DNA from: Cinnamomum chago | Taxonomy: Eukaryota > Streptophyta > Magnoliopsida > Laurales > Lauraceae | Assembly: GCA_038049695.1 (NCBI GenBank) | Contig: CP142452.1 | Coordinates: 70,809,501 to 70,873,500 of the forward strand | DNA length: 64,000 bases | Direction of reading: 5' to 3' | Shown: positions 34,612-48,125 of the stretch, piece by piece | Layout of the letters: every line of letters starts with the position of its first letter | Position numbering within the stretch: the stretch's first letter is position 1 | Translations under genes and position numbers: made by a program | The notes under the pieces: generated by a model | What the model saw: the letters and a program-made list of their open reading frames with translations, nothing else | Told to the model about the DNA's origin: nothing | Database searches by the model: none

Positions 34612-35534
34612 TACCCCCAAAATCCCTTAAGACTTGTCAAGAGCCAAAAGCACCACCAACTTCTTATAAAGACCACAGTAGTCTAAAAGGCCTCGTTTTG
34701 TATTTTTTTTTTTTTTTTTGCTTTTAGCACTGAGCGGGGATATTGCAGCTCATTCTAAGTAAATGAGCGGGAATATCCTCGTTCGTCGTTCATTGCAACT
34801 TAATGACCGTTGAACTCCCTTTTCCCCTTTGCCTTTTCTGGTATCAGGACGAATCTCTCTGCAACTCTTCTTCCACATTACCTTGCTTTATGGGAGAATT
34901 ATAGGTTTGGGCTCCATTAAAGACGTTGGTAGTCTAGATTTACCTTTTTTTACATTTGATTAAACCTAGAAGCACAATCTCCATATGTGTTTTTCTTTTA
35001 CCCAAAAAGTTGATGTTTGAAAGTATTCATTAAAGCTTCCATTTCCTTGATAGATAATTAATATTTACTCCATAGGTAGTCCACATTAACTTTCTTAAGA
35101 TAAAATGACCATATTTCAGTAATACAAATGGGCATTGGCTTTGAATGTAATAGAAGATGATAGAATTGGACATCATCAGCTTTTGCTTACATAGAAATGG
35201 TTGGATATGGGGACGGGCATGGGCATTGGCCAACATAAAAATGGTTAAGCTTTGAAAATAGTTTTGTGATTCTATCAGTTATATACACATGGACATTAAA
35301 TTAATAAGGAATGTACATTTGGTCATAATTCCTCAAATGAAAGGTACAAATGGATAATGGCTCATATGTGTATGTTATATTGGTTAAATATAATTCTCAA
35401 TGGCCATTGTCAATACCACTTTGACCAACCACGTCATGGAATCCTGAAGATTTGTTTCCAAAGCAGTAAAAAATTAGGTAGTCATGTCTCTTTGTCCATT
35501 TGTTGATATATTAATTCAATTCATTTAATATTCT
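34612..35534. other. Intergenic stretch before the MULE-type fragment
   Basis: AT-rich DNA with no recognisable gene. A T-run near 34705 is followed by a short GC-richer part around 34725-34860. This may be the remaining 5' end of the MULE whose N-terminal frame starts further on. Confidence 0.4.
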
Positions 35535-36747
35535 TTGACACTAATGGATGGAGTCTATAATATAACTTTTTTATCATTGGAATTCATGTCATTGTTTATA
35601 TTTGTTATTGGTGTTAAACTCATTTCAAGCATTTTTTTATCGAATGTTAGGGTGTCATACAATGAAGTTTTGGTCATCTTCCATTATGATGGATACACTA
35701 CAACAAATCGGATTTTCAGCGACGAAAATATTTGCGACGCAACCCAAAGCGTCGCAAAAAATAATTTTTTTGCAACATAAAATTAGACCCGTCGCAACAA
35801 GTTAAGTATTTGCGACACACAACTCCATGCGTCGCAAATAGATACTTTTAGCAATGAATATAGTGCGTTGCAAAAAAATGCGTCACAAAATCATTGGCGC
35901 CAAATGGCGGTAAAATTATTCGCCACGCTAGATACACATTTGCGACACAATCATCTGTCGTAAATAAGTGTCTCTATTAGCGACGCAATCCCCGCGTCGC
36001 AAATAACTTTTAGTCTGAGCTATGTCGTAAAAAGTTAAGGGTTTTTGCAACAGTTTCTTTTTTGCGTCGCACATAATATCTTATTCGCGACACTGATGTT
36101 TTTTGGTCGCAAATAATTATTATTAGCGACCTCCATCATATGGTGTCACAAAAAATTTAAGCTAAAAAAATAACTATTTATTTGGGACGCAATTTATACG
36201 TCACAAATAATATTTAGTTGTGACAGTATACTTGCTATGTCGTAGATAATGAGTTTTTTTGCAAAGTGGATTTAAATGCGTCGTAGATAATAGTATTATT
36301 AGGCGACATTATTTTATAGTGTTACAAAAAAAATTAAGTATTTTATAGGGTAAAAGGTGTTTTTTTTTTGCTAAAAGTTATTTATTGCGGCGGCCATTAG
36401 TGACCCTCGCTAGAAGTTCACTATAACAATTTGCACTTTTACCGGCGTTTTTTTCTCAGCGTAATCATTAAACGCTGGAGAAAGTATAACTTTTACCAGC
36501 GAAAAAGCTTATTTCGCCGAAAAAAGATAAGGTTTTCCTGGTAATATATTTTCACCGATAAATATTAGATTTTTCTCGACGATTTATCTTTTTCACCGAC
36601 AAACGTGAAAATTATTTCGGCCTTTTCCCTTTTTCACCGGCAAAAGTCAAGGTTTTCTCGCCTTTTATATTTCTCGCGGGCAAAGTTCAAGGCAAATTTC
36701 CCCTTCAATTGGCCCAGTCTCGATCTTAAACACTATTTTCTGAAAAA

Positions 36748-37100
36748 ATGAAGAAACTCAAGAAAGCATTCTCATTCTTGATCCCTTTTCTCCTCGCGCT
36801 AGTTCTGCACTACCCCTCTGCGGTTCTGCCCTCCCGCCGCACGAGGCACTCCACCGACGGACGATCAGCTCCACCGGTTCTCTCCATCTCCATTCCCTCT
36901 CCCTCTCCCTCTCTCTCGCTCTATTTCTCTCTCTCTCCCTCCCTCCCTCTCCCTTTCTCCCTCCCGCCACCGGTTCTCTCTCTTTCTCCCTCCCTGCGCT
37001 GGAGCCTCCACTAGAGCTCTGCATTGTCCCGCCGCACTCTCATCTCGTGAGCTCGATTTTGTTTTTCTTTGCTGCTATTTCAGTCTCAAGGTGAGGTTTT
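36748..37100 (+). other. CT-rich leader-like segment inside the CACTA element
   Basis: A pyrimidine-rich stretch (CTCTCTCC) followed by GTGAGG-type splice donors (near 37090) looks like the 5' leader and first intron of a captured gene, perhaps the helicase fragment downstream. An 88-codon frame here begins with a hydrophobic stretch but is dominated by S/P/L from the CT repeat, so I do not call it a protein. 37100-39370 shows only T-rich, intron-like DNA. Confidence 0.35.
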
Positions 37101-39379
37101 TGTCATCTTTTTTTGGCTTAGATTTTGGTTTCCATGGATCTGATGGGTTCTCGATTTGGTGAAATTTGTGTGGATGGTGTTGTTGCAGCTGTGTGGAATG
37201 TTTGCTCCATTTTGCTTCAGATCGAGTGGTTTTTGCTCTCATTTCGTTTTTCTTTTTGGAAATCTGTTGATCCTAGGGTTTTCATGGCTTCTTCTTACAT
37301 TTGGATTTTTTGTCTTTAAATCTATGTATTTGAAGTTGTTACTTTAGATTCAGTGTTTCTAGCTTCCCTTTTCTTCCTTCGTGTAGGAGATGTTCTGAAA
37401 TCTGGAGGCTTTTCAGCTCTTGATCGATTGCATTTGACGTTTTCTTAGATTCTTCTACCCATCGACTAGAGTCGAGTTTATTTGTCATTTCCCTGTTCAT
37501 GTTTAAATGCTAGATCCTGTGGTGTGAGCGGTGTTTACTTACATTTTTACAGTGACTACATTTTTTGATTGAGATTACTGATTTTGTGTTTATTTTTCTT
37601 TGTTCTTTCCATCTGTTTGAGCGGATTTAAGTGTATTTTGTTTGCATAAGGTCTTTCTTTCTTTCCTTTTTTTGGTAAAAAGACCCTCTTTTTTTTTATT
37701 GTATGAAAGGCTTAAATTTCGCGATTTCTACTTCCGTTTCCTTTATTTCGTTGAAGTCGAATGAAAATTGAATATTGTTGGCTTTCATTTGTTAGTTTTT
37801 TTTGGTAGCCATCTTTGAAAATTTTCCCTACTTTTGTAGAAACGATTGACTGTACTTGTATTTGCTTTTTTCTACTTCAAATTTGCCAATTGAGTTAGAT
37901 TGAGTGGCTTCTGCTCTCATTATTTTCATTTGTTTGTGTTGAGATTAGATTTAGTCAGGGACCATCATCTTTTATTTTCTTTTTTTCCCTCTTGAAGAAT
38001 TCCTGAGATCATGTGGGTTTCATTTGGTTGGTACTTCATACAACTCTCCTGTCTCTGCAAATACCACATCAATCTTCATTTGAATGATTTCAATTTGTTT
38101 GTGCATGCTGTTTGTAACATGGAACTTAAATTTGCATATCAAATGTATGTTATAATGCTTGTAAGAAACGTTAACATTGCTTGAAATTAGATCAAGGAAA
38201 TCTGTAGTCAGTATGCTATCATGTATTAAACTGTTGGCTATGCATCAACTATACAACAAATGGTCAATGTTAATGCTTCTGAATCTAATAAGCAGTGGAC
38301 TCGAAAATCAAAGTAAAGGTCAGAACCATTCTTCATGAAAAGCAATGGATGGTTATTAGAGCCATGAGGGTGTAAAGCAAATGAGAGGAAGAGGAGGGAG
38401 ACATGGAAATATAGTTGGGTGGTGGTGGAGGAGAAGAACGGAGTAAGGAGAGATGGGTATTTATGGAGAGAGTAAGAGCAATGTTATGTGGGTTGTGTGG
38501 GCAAAGGATAGTGTACAGTTGTCCCTTGAGATATCACGGGGTGAGTGACAATGGACTCCACCACGTATTTGGGGTAAGATGAAACATGGGTTTTGTAGAA
38601 CTGTGTGAACTAAAGGTATTTTTTCTTGTTTTTTTTATTCAAAATTCTATCAAAGATGGTATCAGGGTAAGATGAAAGATGGGTTGGTAGACTTGTGGGA
38701 ACTAAATATACTTTTAGTTGTTTTTGGGCCTTTTATTAACTAGCCTAAGTTAAATTGTGTGAACTAAATGGACTTCTATTGTTGGTTTTTTTTTTTTTCA
38801 AATTTCTAACTGATTAAGGTCTTGGGGTCAGATGAAAGATGGGTTCTGTTGAACTGGGTGAACTAGAAATATTTTTAGTTGTTTATGAGCCTTTCATTAA
38901 CTATCCCAAGTAGAGAACTAAATGTATTTTTAGTTGTTTTTTTTTTTTTTCAAAGTTCTATCAAAGATGGTATTGAGGTAAGTTGCAAGATGGGTTTTGT
39001 AGAACTGAGTGACCTAAATGAAGTTGTCTTATGAAGTTAGGTTGTACAATAACACAGGGGGGGCTACTTTGTTTGATGCTGAAGAGACAGTCAAGCAGTC
39101 AACAGTGCTAAGTGCAGGACAAATTGGACCCTCTTAGCAAAAGAGAGAAAAGTGAATTCACACTTGTGGCCACAAAAGGGTTGTACTCGAGCTATTTGAT
39201 ATATAGGGTTGCAGATTTTGCTAGTTTTCATGTGGAAGTCTGTAACCCACACTATAAGTAAGAAAAGAATTTAAGTGGTTGATTGATTAAAAATCTTTGT
39301 CTTTTAAGTGGTTGATTGATTAAAAATCTTTGCACAAGACGGTGTTGTAATTATGCATCTTCCCTTGTTATTTCCACAG

Positions 39380-40429
39380 GCAGCATGCGTCCCCTTAGCT
39401 TTAACCGGACGTGATAGCTGTGGCAGTGCCATTACTGGTTCTGGAAAGATAAAATAAAAATGCTTGAACATTGCTTGTCTCGGTGGAAATGGTCATTGGA
39501 GGAGCTTATTACATTTTTAGTGATACTTTTTCATCATCGATATATAGACAGCTGCCTTCACCTTACCTGTGCTGGAGAGGTTATTGGTTTGGCCTAAGCG
39601 CGTGCTAGCAATCAGGGTGCTAGTTCTTACTCCGACAAGGGAGTTGGCTCATCAGTAAGTCGTTTCATTTTCTTCCCAATATAATTATGCCTAGTACATT
39701 TCACCTCCTCTTTTTAGAGATACATTACATTGAGATACATGACATTGAGATACATTACATTCTTTTATTACGTTCTATGCTTCTTTTCTTTTTTATTTTA
39801 TGGAATGGTGTTAACAATTCAATTATGAAAGAAAGATTATGAAAGGATTGTACCATTTGCTTCTATTATTACTTATTAGAGGATCCGATGACAAATATTT
39901 ATGCAGTCGAGCATGCTAAAAGTTCTGCAGTCTTATCATATACTCTATCAAGTAACAACTCACCATGTTACTATCTAACAAAACTAAACATGTATGTGGT
40001 ACTGAACATTTTATTCTCCCTAGTTTGACCCTGTTTTGATTCCCATTGTTATAATTTCGGTTTCTAGTAAGAATTCCCAAAGGCTACTGGGCTGGGCTTG
40101 GGCGGGAGATACCATGGGTTATCAAATATATATATATATGTACAGAAATAATTTCTATTTGGAGTTCATTCCTGGAGTTAATTTGGTAGTATTGTATTAT
40201 TCAAAAAAAAAAAAACTTGGTAGCATTGCAGTTGCAGTACAGCTGTATAGATATTTTATGCTTCTCTTTTCTCCTGAATGTCGATACCTCATGTTGATAC
40301 CTCATGTTGGTGGGAGCTAAATGATGGGGAGTTGTTATCTTTTTTGGCAGGGTCCATAGCATGATTGAGAAACTAGCACGGTTTACTGATATCAGATGTT
40401 GCCTTGTGGTCGGTGGGCTTTCAATGAAG
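39380..40429 (+). pseudogene. DEAD-box RNA helicase fragment (RH28-like)
   Basis: Three pieces follow the order of the helicase core. 39380-39455 reads AACVPLALTGRD...ITGSGK (Q-motif side and Walker A). About 39550-39655 reads [18 protein letters not shown] then [12 protein letters not shown] (motif Ia) with a donor GTAAGT. 40351-40429 reads VHSMIEKLARFTDIRCCLV then GGLSMK with donor GTATAT. The closest family I recognise is plant DEAD-box helicase 28, a nuclear rRNA-processing type. An 80-bp intrusion separates pieces one and two, and the DEAD motif and everything after are missing. It is a captured, nonfunctional fragment. Confidence 0.8.
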
Positions 40430-41294
40430 GTATATACTCTTTTGTCAATGTACTATTTCCTTGAATTGGGTGGATGTTGGAACACACTCCGGTCTTGATG
40501 AGGAAAGCCTTGATTTGCAGTGTTTGTTCTTCAATCTTGGTCCTTACAAGTTTGGAACCATATGATATGCATTTAAACGTTCTTCTGTTTTTGTAGTTTA
40601 TAGTGAAAACCTTCTTCATCTATTAGATTTGATCTGAATTGCAATATTTTCTTGGGTAGAACCTCCTGCTCCTCTGCCTAATTCTTGTATTCTCCTTTTC
40701 AAATTCTCTATAGTGTCTCTATTTACGTGGCTTGTTGGAGACGAAAACCAAAAAGAAAATAGAGCATCTATTGGTCTTTATATGCAGAAATGAGTGCATT
40801 ACATCATTTTTTTTTTCTGAATGGAGAACACTTTACAATGTTATTATCACTTTCATTATAAATCTGTTAATATTTTATCAGCATTTGACTTATTACAGTT
40901 CTGTGGCCACTGTTGCCTCATAACCTGTTTCCTGGGACTCTTTTACTTCGAAACCAGTGTTCTGATCAGTCTTTATCAACTGGTTGAATCAGGTTTGGCT
41001 GGAACTGGACCCTCCATCGGACTGGTCAGAGCCTGAACTGTAACAAGGTAGTGAAACAGAATTGTTTTCCTTTTTTCCTTTTTATAGACTACTATAAAAG
41101 ATAGAAATGATCTTCCTTTCATTTTAATCTCTCTACTTCCAAAGTTTTTGTCAATCTAATGACTATTTCAAAGGAGGCCAGGCTCTGAACATTGAAGTTA
41201 GTTTTACAGTAGAAATGATTTAAGGAAAACACGATAAATTAACTAATCAGCTACCTTAAATGAGAACTTGCTAGTAAGAATTTTTTGGTAGATA

Positions 41295-42175
41295 CCTGAC
41301 TTGTCAATACGCTCCGAACCGGCAAGATCTACCACAACCAGTTTACTTTTCCTAATAATGGGTGCCTTAAGTGTTTTGGTCAAGTGTGAAGTATTTCCAT
41401 TCTCACTTGGAAAAGTTACTTCTCTCTCATGCCTTCCCTTGACATATCTCCTAACATGTACCTGTTATAAGTAAATTTTGTGGAAACAAAAATAATTAAA
41501 ATTGAATCAACAGTCATCAGTAGGCTCCTTCAAATTTAAACGCTTGAGGAATACATATAGTATAAGATATTCAGTATTCACCATCAAAATAGCATGGCTG
41601 CGAGAGGATTCAGTATTCAACTTTGTGTTTGCAGCAAATCGGTGAGCTTCACCTAGTCGAAGTAGCTCGACAAAACTGTGCTGGTCTCTGACTTCTACTA
41701 GGGTTGGCCCAGGTAATGAAACATCTCCAGTTTTTGGGTCTTCCACAATGGATATATTATCATTTGCAGGATCAAGGAGGTCCTGGATGGTCTCCATATA
41801 AAGCTGTATGTAGTGGTATAGATCAAGAATATTAAATAATATCAAAATCATTTTAAGACTTAAGAGCAAAATATATTGGGTGCCTTCCACTAAAATAAGT
41901 CAAAGAGAATGGATCTGAGAGTTCCATAAGCAACACTACAGTATAGAAAACAAATTTAACACCATACTAGTCTAAGGCCCAACAACCTGCAAGTAGGAGA
42001 CTGACACAGAATTAGTCTCTGGGGAAATATCCGCAAGAATATCCTCCATTGAACGAACCATAATGCCACAGGCAGCAGTATCTTCCTCTCCAAGCCGTCC
42101 AAGAGTGTATGTCTTTCCTGTGCCAGTCTGTCCATAGGCCATCACAGTTCCATTGTAGCCCTCCAGAACACTCTA
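41295..42175 (-). pseudogene. Kinesin motor fragment (armadillo-repeat kinesin KIN-UA/ARK-like)
   Basis: Three consecutive exons on the minus strand. 42175-41988 has the P-loop MAYGQTGTGKTYT and MVRSMEDILADI. About 41804-41578 has LYMETIQDLLDP and switch I (NTESSRSHAILMV). About 41463-41295 has HLTKTLKAPIIRKSKL and switch II (VVVDLAGSER). Frames are open and splice sites preserved. The order and wording match the ARK/KIN-UA group, plant kinesins that bind microtubules and carry armadillo repeats in their tail. Only the middle of the motor domain is here, so it cannot be a working kinesin. It is antisense to the other two captured fragments. Confidence 0.85.
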
Positions 42176-43671
42176 CACAAAAATGAGACACTTCAAAACA
42201 TACTACCGAAATTAAGACCTCAGAAGTAATAAAAAGACAATCAGCTCAGCAAAAGATAAAAGAATTGTTGGACACTTGTGACAAAAGAATGTATTGTGTT
42301 TTAACTGATCCAATACACCATATGATGTTTTAGTTGAATACATTGGCTTCAAATGATGAAAGATAGCATTGTGAACTTGCACACCGGACAATATATCTAT
42401 TTACTTAAAACTGTTTCTCCTTTGAATTCTAAACCCTTGAAGCTATCTTCAATTTTGTCTAGTCATACAAATTATGCTAAATCATTTTTTTTTCCATTGT
42501 TTACGCTAACAGATTCTGAGAGAACTTGGCTGTAAAAGAAATTCTTGGCCTTTGATATTAGACCTCATGTAGTGGTTTCTTATTGGGCCAACAACAGCTG
42601 ATTCTTTTGAAGGTAACATGTGTATTTGCTTACCTTTCTGTGGGTTAGTCTGATTCTTGGTTTACCATATGGTAAAGCATATGGTAAAACTGAGCATGTG
42701 AGAGAGAGAGAGAAGATAGATGGTTTCCTTGTCCCTAGATATATTAATTACAAGACCCATGAGTATTATGATTTTGTTTGCTTGTCTCTCTAGACATCAA
42801 TTAGAGTCTTATCAAGATGCATAGCACCCAAACAATAAAGAGAAAATGCTATCTCATCATTAGCTGTCTTCATGAGGAGCCCATGTATCCATAGCAGAGA
42901 TAATGCTTTTACCATGGATTGAATCATCTCAAAGCAAGTGAAACAGAATATGGCTACACAGATATGGTGTTCCCTTACCAAGGCTATCTAGCCAAATGCT
43001 TCTTCTTGTAAGGTTTTTCCCTCTGTCTTCAATGGCAGTGCTTTTGATGTGATAACTGCATGTGTTATGTGAACTGCTGATCTTAAACTCCAGTAGTGGG
43101 AAATATGATGAGTCTTTTTTTTATATTTAATATTCTCATTTTTGTTTGTATAATTTGGCTATTGTATTTGATTACCTGAAGCTGTCATTTGAGAAAGTCA
43201 TATTAGTTTCTTACTGATATACCCTATGACTCTTCTGGATCTTGGATTTAAATCATAGCCTGAGGTTGCTTATTTAAATATTCAGATCTGAAATCTGGAC
43301 CTGAGGCTGAATCTTAACCTTAGTTTGAATCCAAAACCTAAACGGGCCCTATCAGAATCCAACTTGAATTCTAAAATGGCATATCAATGTGTGGCAGACC
43401 TGGGTACCAAGATGTAGGTAGGCCTTGCCTTATTTAAGAACCTTAGAACTTTAGATTAGTATCCAAAAATAGTCCTCCATATCGGCTGAGGTTTATATGT
43501 CTTGTAGCAGTACAGTTGTTTCCGCCATTGGCTGATTCAGGCCAATTGAAAGCCTTATTTTTTTCACTTTCTTGCTTAATTTTGTTGATAGTGGAGCATA
43601 AGCATAACTATTGATTCATGCAATCAATAATAGCAGGTGCAATTTATTGCTTTTTATTATTTATTTTTCAG

Positions 43672-44821
43672 GACACGCACAACCAAGCTGGTGTTGTTCA
43701 CATTGGTGGTTTGATGCCACTTCTGAAGCTTCTTGACTCCAAGAATGGGTCTCTACAACATAATGCTGCATTTGCTCTTTATGGCCTTGCAGACAATGAG
43801 GTATTGTTGACTCATGCAGAATTTTTCATCCTTGTGGACTTCTCTTTTTTCCCACCTGGAAGCATAATTCATGGGGCATATGGAGTTTCAAAGGTTTCTC
43901 TATGACCTACCTTTTGGCAGAAAACTTGGAACAATCTGATCACATGAGGTACTGTTTTGAGTGCCTCAAAAATGTCCAATCCTTGGTTGTTTGATAAAGC
44001 AAGCTGTGTCAAATTTTGCAAGAGCAATTGGATGGGGTTGGTGCTGAGATAGGGTGGATATGTTAGCCATAGCAGATAGGTTGAAAATAGGGATTATATA
44101 AGGGGTTGGTGGTGGAGGTGACTTAAGGATTGTCTAAGGCATTAGTGGTGGAAGGTGATTCAAGGAATGCAAGATATCTGGAGGAAGTGGGGAAGCTAAA
44201 GAACTGTGGAGATTTTACTATTTCTTTAATAAACCAGTCCCTTATCTAGCAAGATATCTAGAGGAAGTGGGGAAGCTAAAGAACTGTGGAGATTTTACTA
44301 TTTCTTTAATAAACCAGTCCCTTAGCTATCAAAATGGATGTTATATTTCATTAAATACTTTGAGAGGCAAACATGAAAATGAGAATGTTGGCCTAATCAA
44401 GAACTTCAAGGGAGGATCAAATCTAATTTCTAAAGGTGTCTCAGCCTGGAGATCATTTTAAATTTTTATGATTGCTATATTTATTTCTGTTTGCATCCAT
44501 TGTCAACTATCTTAATGAACAATGTATTTTGTCTTTACTCTTTAGGATAATATCTGAGATTTTGTCAAAGTTGGAGGTGTTCAAAAGCTGCTAGATGGAG
44601 AATTCATTGTTCAGGTAAGCCAGTTGCACTTTGTTTACTTTGAATTTGCTTAAATCCATTGGTGGTTGCTTTCTAAATGCTTTAATACATATCACCAGTA
44701 GGGTTTTAGTTGTTCTCAGTTTGTGAACCATTCTGAATAGTGACATTAAATGAAATTACAGGCGACAAAAGATTGTGTTGCCAAGACTTTAAAAAGAATA
44801 GAAGAGAAGATCCATGGACGA
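43672..44821 (+). pseudogene. Armadillo-repeat protein fragment (ARIA/ABAP1-like)
   Basis: Exon 43672-43800 (acceptor TTTTTCAG, donor GTATTG) encodes an armadillo repeat: GGLMPLLKLLDSKNGSLQ then NAAFALYGLADNE. Exon 44546-44614 reads FVKVGGVQKLLDGEFIVQ after an in-frame TGA. Exon 44762-44821 reads ATKDCVAKTLKRIEEKIHGR. This succession matches the ARM region of the ARIA/ABAP1 family, BTB-ARM proteins that bind transcription factors. One stop codon and absence of the BTB domain make it a dead capture. A near-duplicate block of about 75 bp lies at 44180-44325. Confidence 0.8.
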
Positions 44822-46480
44822 GTGAGCATTTTCTTATTTAAACATTACTCTAATTTCTGACAGTGCTATACCTAATGTGGTTGCAGCAGTCTCTTTTCCA
44901 AAAGGCATATACAGTGAAGAGATGTTTAAAATGAGAAATAAGTAGCCATATCATCAAGTCAATCTGGTTTTTTCCATGCCCCATATACATCAAGGGCCAT
45001 GATTTAAATGATATGGATTGATGTACATGTGGTGACTTTGTGCATAGGCTACAATCAACATGAACAAATAAGTTTTCAACCTGAGATCTCAAATTTCAGT
45101 TTTAACATCTATCTTGTGTTATAGATTTTAACATCTATCTTGTTTTATTTATTACAGATCGAAATGGGAGATGAAGAGAAAATAAGAACAAGCAACATTT
45201 TTTGGACCGGTTTGGATGGCGTAGATCAATTTGAGGATATTATATTTTATCGTGGAAATTGTTCGTTGTCTCTCCGTTATACATATCGAAGACCGCCTTT
45301 CAGTTATTGTTTCTATGTTATATTGAGACCAACTATTATATAGATTTATGTTTAACAGAATTTTATCAATATCATTCAGTAAGAATTTGTGATGAGGACA
45401 ACTGATTCGTTGCACTCAAATTCAATGAATTAATTTAGTTTATGTTTTTACATCGATGGAGTGTTATTTTCATACCTGAATTGCAACTTAGAGATATATG
45501 ATTGTGATGACCTAATGGTGACTTTGCATTAAAGATTTGTGAATGGATGACTTGTGAATGGATGATGAGATTATATTTGTATTGATTGGGTATAAAATCA
45601 GGAAAAATATATCTATTTTAAAAATATTAAAAAATATTTTTTTTGAGAAATTATTATTTGCGGCGCTTTTATTGCGTTGCAAATAATTAAATGTAACAAG
45701 ATAAATATTACTTGCCACACCACATAAGCGTCGTAAAAAAAAATTATTTGCAACTTTATATGAGCGTCGCCTTTAATAATTTATTAACGGCCTTTTAGAA
45801 TCGTTGCAAATATAAATTATTGGTGACGCAATTTTACCGTTGCAAATAAATCATTATTTGCGACGTTTATAATACGTCGCGAATATAAATTATTGGTGAC
45901 GCAATTTTACCGTTGCAAATAAATCATTATTTGCGACGTTTATAATACGTCGCAATTGGTACGTAATTAGCAACGCTTTGAAACCGTTGCAAATACTCTC
46001 TTATTGCCACGCTGCAGTCTTTAGCGTAGCTAATCTTTTTGTGACCCCAATATTTGCGACCCCTCTGCGACGCTTAGTTTTTTGCGGCGCAATTAACTTA
46101 TTGCGACGCTTTTTATATTATTTGCGACGCTTTTTTGGCATCGCAAAAAAGCAAAATTGTTGTAGTGATAGTTTGATTTTGATATTAACCGTCCAACGTA
46201 CAAAGGTGAAAAGCAAAAGATGAGGTATTTACCTACCGACATAAGTTACTGTTATTTGCAAGAGGTTGCACTCGAAGTATCTGAGTGGGAAGCACTCAGT
46301 GAATTTGCTGCTTTACAGTACTTTTATCACGATGGATTTGCATTCTCATTGATTACCCTACAAGAGGATGAGGATATTAAGGTAATGTTCAGAGCATCGG
46401 TAAACAATATGAATGGTTTGTATTTATATGTTAGTAAAAGAACAAATTCAGCAACTGGCAACTTAGCTAAAGCTGAGGAG

Positions 46481-46740
46481 AAGCTCCGCTTAGCACGTGG
46501 GGAGTGGAGACGTTTGAAAATTTTTCATCCAAACTTCATTTGATCAAGTGGACCCCGCCCAAAGCTATTTGGTTTCCCCACTCTACATCTGACGCCAGAA
46601 ATCAAAACAAAAGATCAGGGCTCCTCTCTCTCTCCATTCCCCATTTCCGTTCTCTATCTCCTCTCGCTCCGTTCTGCCAGGCTCCAGCGAAACGATCCTC
46701 TCCTCAGGCGTCTCCAGCGATCGATTTGGCCCTGGATCTG

Positions 46741-46773
<33 letters not shown>

Positions 46774-47190
46774 CGCCCATTTTCCATTCGCTGGCTCTCT
46801 CTCTTCTCTCTCCATTCTACCAGACACGATCCTCATCCTCTGAGCGGAACGATCGTCTCCGGCGAGACGCTCCTCTCCTCAGGCTTCTCTCCAGCGACTT
46901 TTCCCTTCCCCCATTTCTCTATATATCTCCTCTTCCTTTCCATTTAGCCTAGCCCTGAAACCCATTTTTCTCCTGCGATCATCCATCCGGAAAGGCCCCA
47001 ACATCGCGACCGAGGTCTGAAGCGATTTGTCTCCTGCGATTGTCTGTGCAGAAAGCACTGCGGCGCGCATCAGGTGAGGACTCCTTCCCTCTCTTGTTCT
47101 CTCCTTCTCTTCCCCAACCTCTCAGTTTTTTTTTTTTTTATCATTTGAATCGATGATTTTGGTCATTTGGGTTATTAAGCGAGTGAATCT
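46481..47190 (+). repeat. Left TIR of the large MULE, with leader exon
   Basis: Reverse complement of 62764-61975 with very few differences over the first 150 bp. It contains a CT-rich microsatellite (46741-46770) and a leader-like exon ending CATCAG|GTGAGG (donor at 47074). In MuDR-type elements the TIRs act as promoters, so this TIR may drive the plus-strand cargo. 47190-48125 behind it is T-rich, intron-like, with a diverged tandem copy of 47130-47330 at 47336-47535. Confidence 0.85.
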
Positions 47191-48125
47191 GGTATGCTGT
47201 TAATGAGTGGTTGTTTTTTTTTTTTACTTTGAATGTGATTAATTTTTTACCAATGAGCAAGTGAATTTGATACTGTCAAATGTGAGAGCATATAACATTT
47301 TGATGTTAGTGTATGGCCATGCAGACCTCTCTGTTTTTTTTTTTTTTTCTTTACCATCTGAATCGATGATTTTTGTCATTTGGGTTATTAAGCGAGTGAA
47401 TCTGGTATGCTGTTAATGAGTGGTTGTTTTTTTACTTTGAATGTGATTCATTTTTTACAATGAATGAGAAAGTGGATTTGATACTGTCAAATGTGAGAGC
47501 ATTTAACATTTTGATGTTAATGTATGGCCATGCAGTTGGCTGGTTTTTTAACTATGAATGTGATGAGATTTTACTGTGAGTGTAACTAAATCACATAAAT
47601 TCTTTGGGAATAATAAAAGGCAAATAGTTGGCAGGCTAAACAAATCTGGATAGTAAATTATTTTGTCTGGATGGTTCTGCTAAGGCCATTACTCTGATCC
47701 AGTTTTTTTAGCACATCCTTTTCTTTTTTAATAATAATGATTTAAGATACTGTGATTGGTGTAAGGAAGGAACTAGGATGTAGTTGTGTGTAAAAAATGT
47801 ATTTCTATGTCTATTGCAGTTTTGCTTCTCACAAGATTAATACATACACAAGGTCACTTCCTAACTTATGTGGTTAAGCGGGTGACTGGAAAGAAATGTT
47901 GAAGAAATGTTCAAAAGTGCAGTCGTAGAGTAAATCCAAGGGCATAATAATGTTGTTTTATTTGCTACAAAGAGAGCAAGAACTGTATATGAAGAGAAAT
48001 TCCAGGCTGGCTTCAGTTGAAGTAAGACTTCTTTTGTTGTGGTTTCCTTGACCTAAATTTGATTTAGCAGAGTAACTTATCAATTAAAGGCAAATCGGTA
48101 TAATTCCTCATCCTCAGGCTGAGCT

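Larger units (their letters stand above)
35696..46167. mobile_element. CACTA transposon carrying host gene fragments (Pack-CACTA)
   Basis: Ends are CACTACAACAAAT... and ...ATTGTTGTAGTG, flanked by the 3-bp duplication ATA (35693-35695 and 46168-46170). Subterminal zones (about 35720-36330 and 45650-46150) are packed with TTTGCGACGC / GCGTCGCAAA words in both orientations, typical transposase-binding repeats. The 10.5-kb interior has no TNP2-like transposase frame. It holds fragments of three host genes (see 39380, 41295, 43672). It is nonautonomous. Confidence 0.92.
35620..46480 (+). pseudogene. N-terminal fragment of a MULE-type protein, split by a CACTA element
   Basis: Coding pieces lie at about 35620-35695 and 46168-46480. 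The first ends with VLVIFHYDG. The second continues FDFDINRPTYKGEKQ and runs to NNMNGLYLYVSKR, a PB1-like layout as at the N-terminus of plant MULE transposases (compare 11456). The CACTA element sits exactly between them. At the joint the frame is kept but passes through a TAG. The right end is cut off by the second MULE at 46481, and no transposase core is present. It is a dead relic that served as target for two later insertions. The family assignment rests on similarity of pattern only. Confidence 0.55.

Noticed and set aside
36748-37014. Small secreted protein with signal-like start
   Set aside because: After the first 30 residues it is only CT-repeat sequence, and the antisense frame is equally open.
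35535-46543. Host gene with a 10-kb intron
   Set aside because: The interruption has CACTA ends and a 3-bp duplication and lacks splice sites at the joints.
46504-46947. Ser/Leu-rich protein from the TIR (and its inverted copy at 62051-62741)
   Set aside because: Reading frame produced by CT microsatellite in a leader region; the two TIR copies differ in frame because of repeat length.
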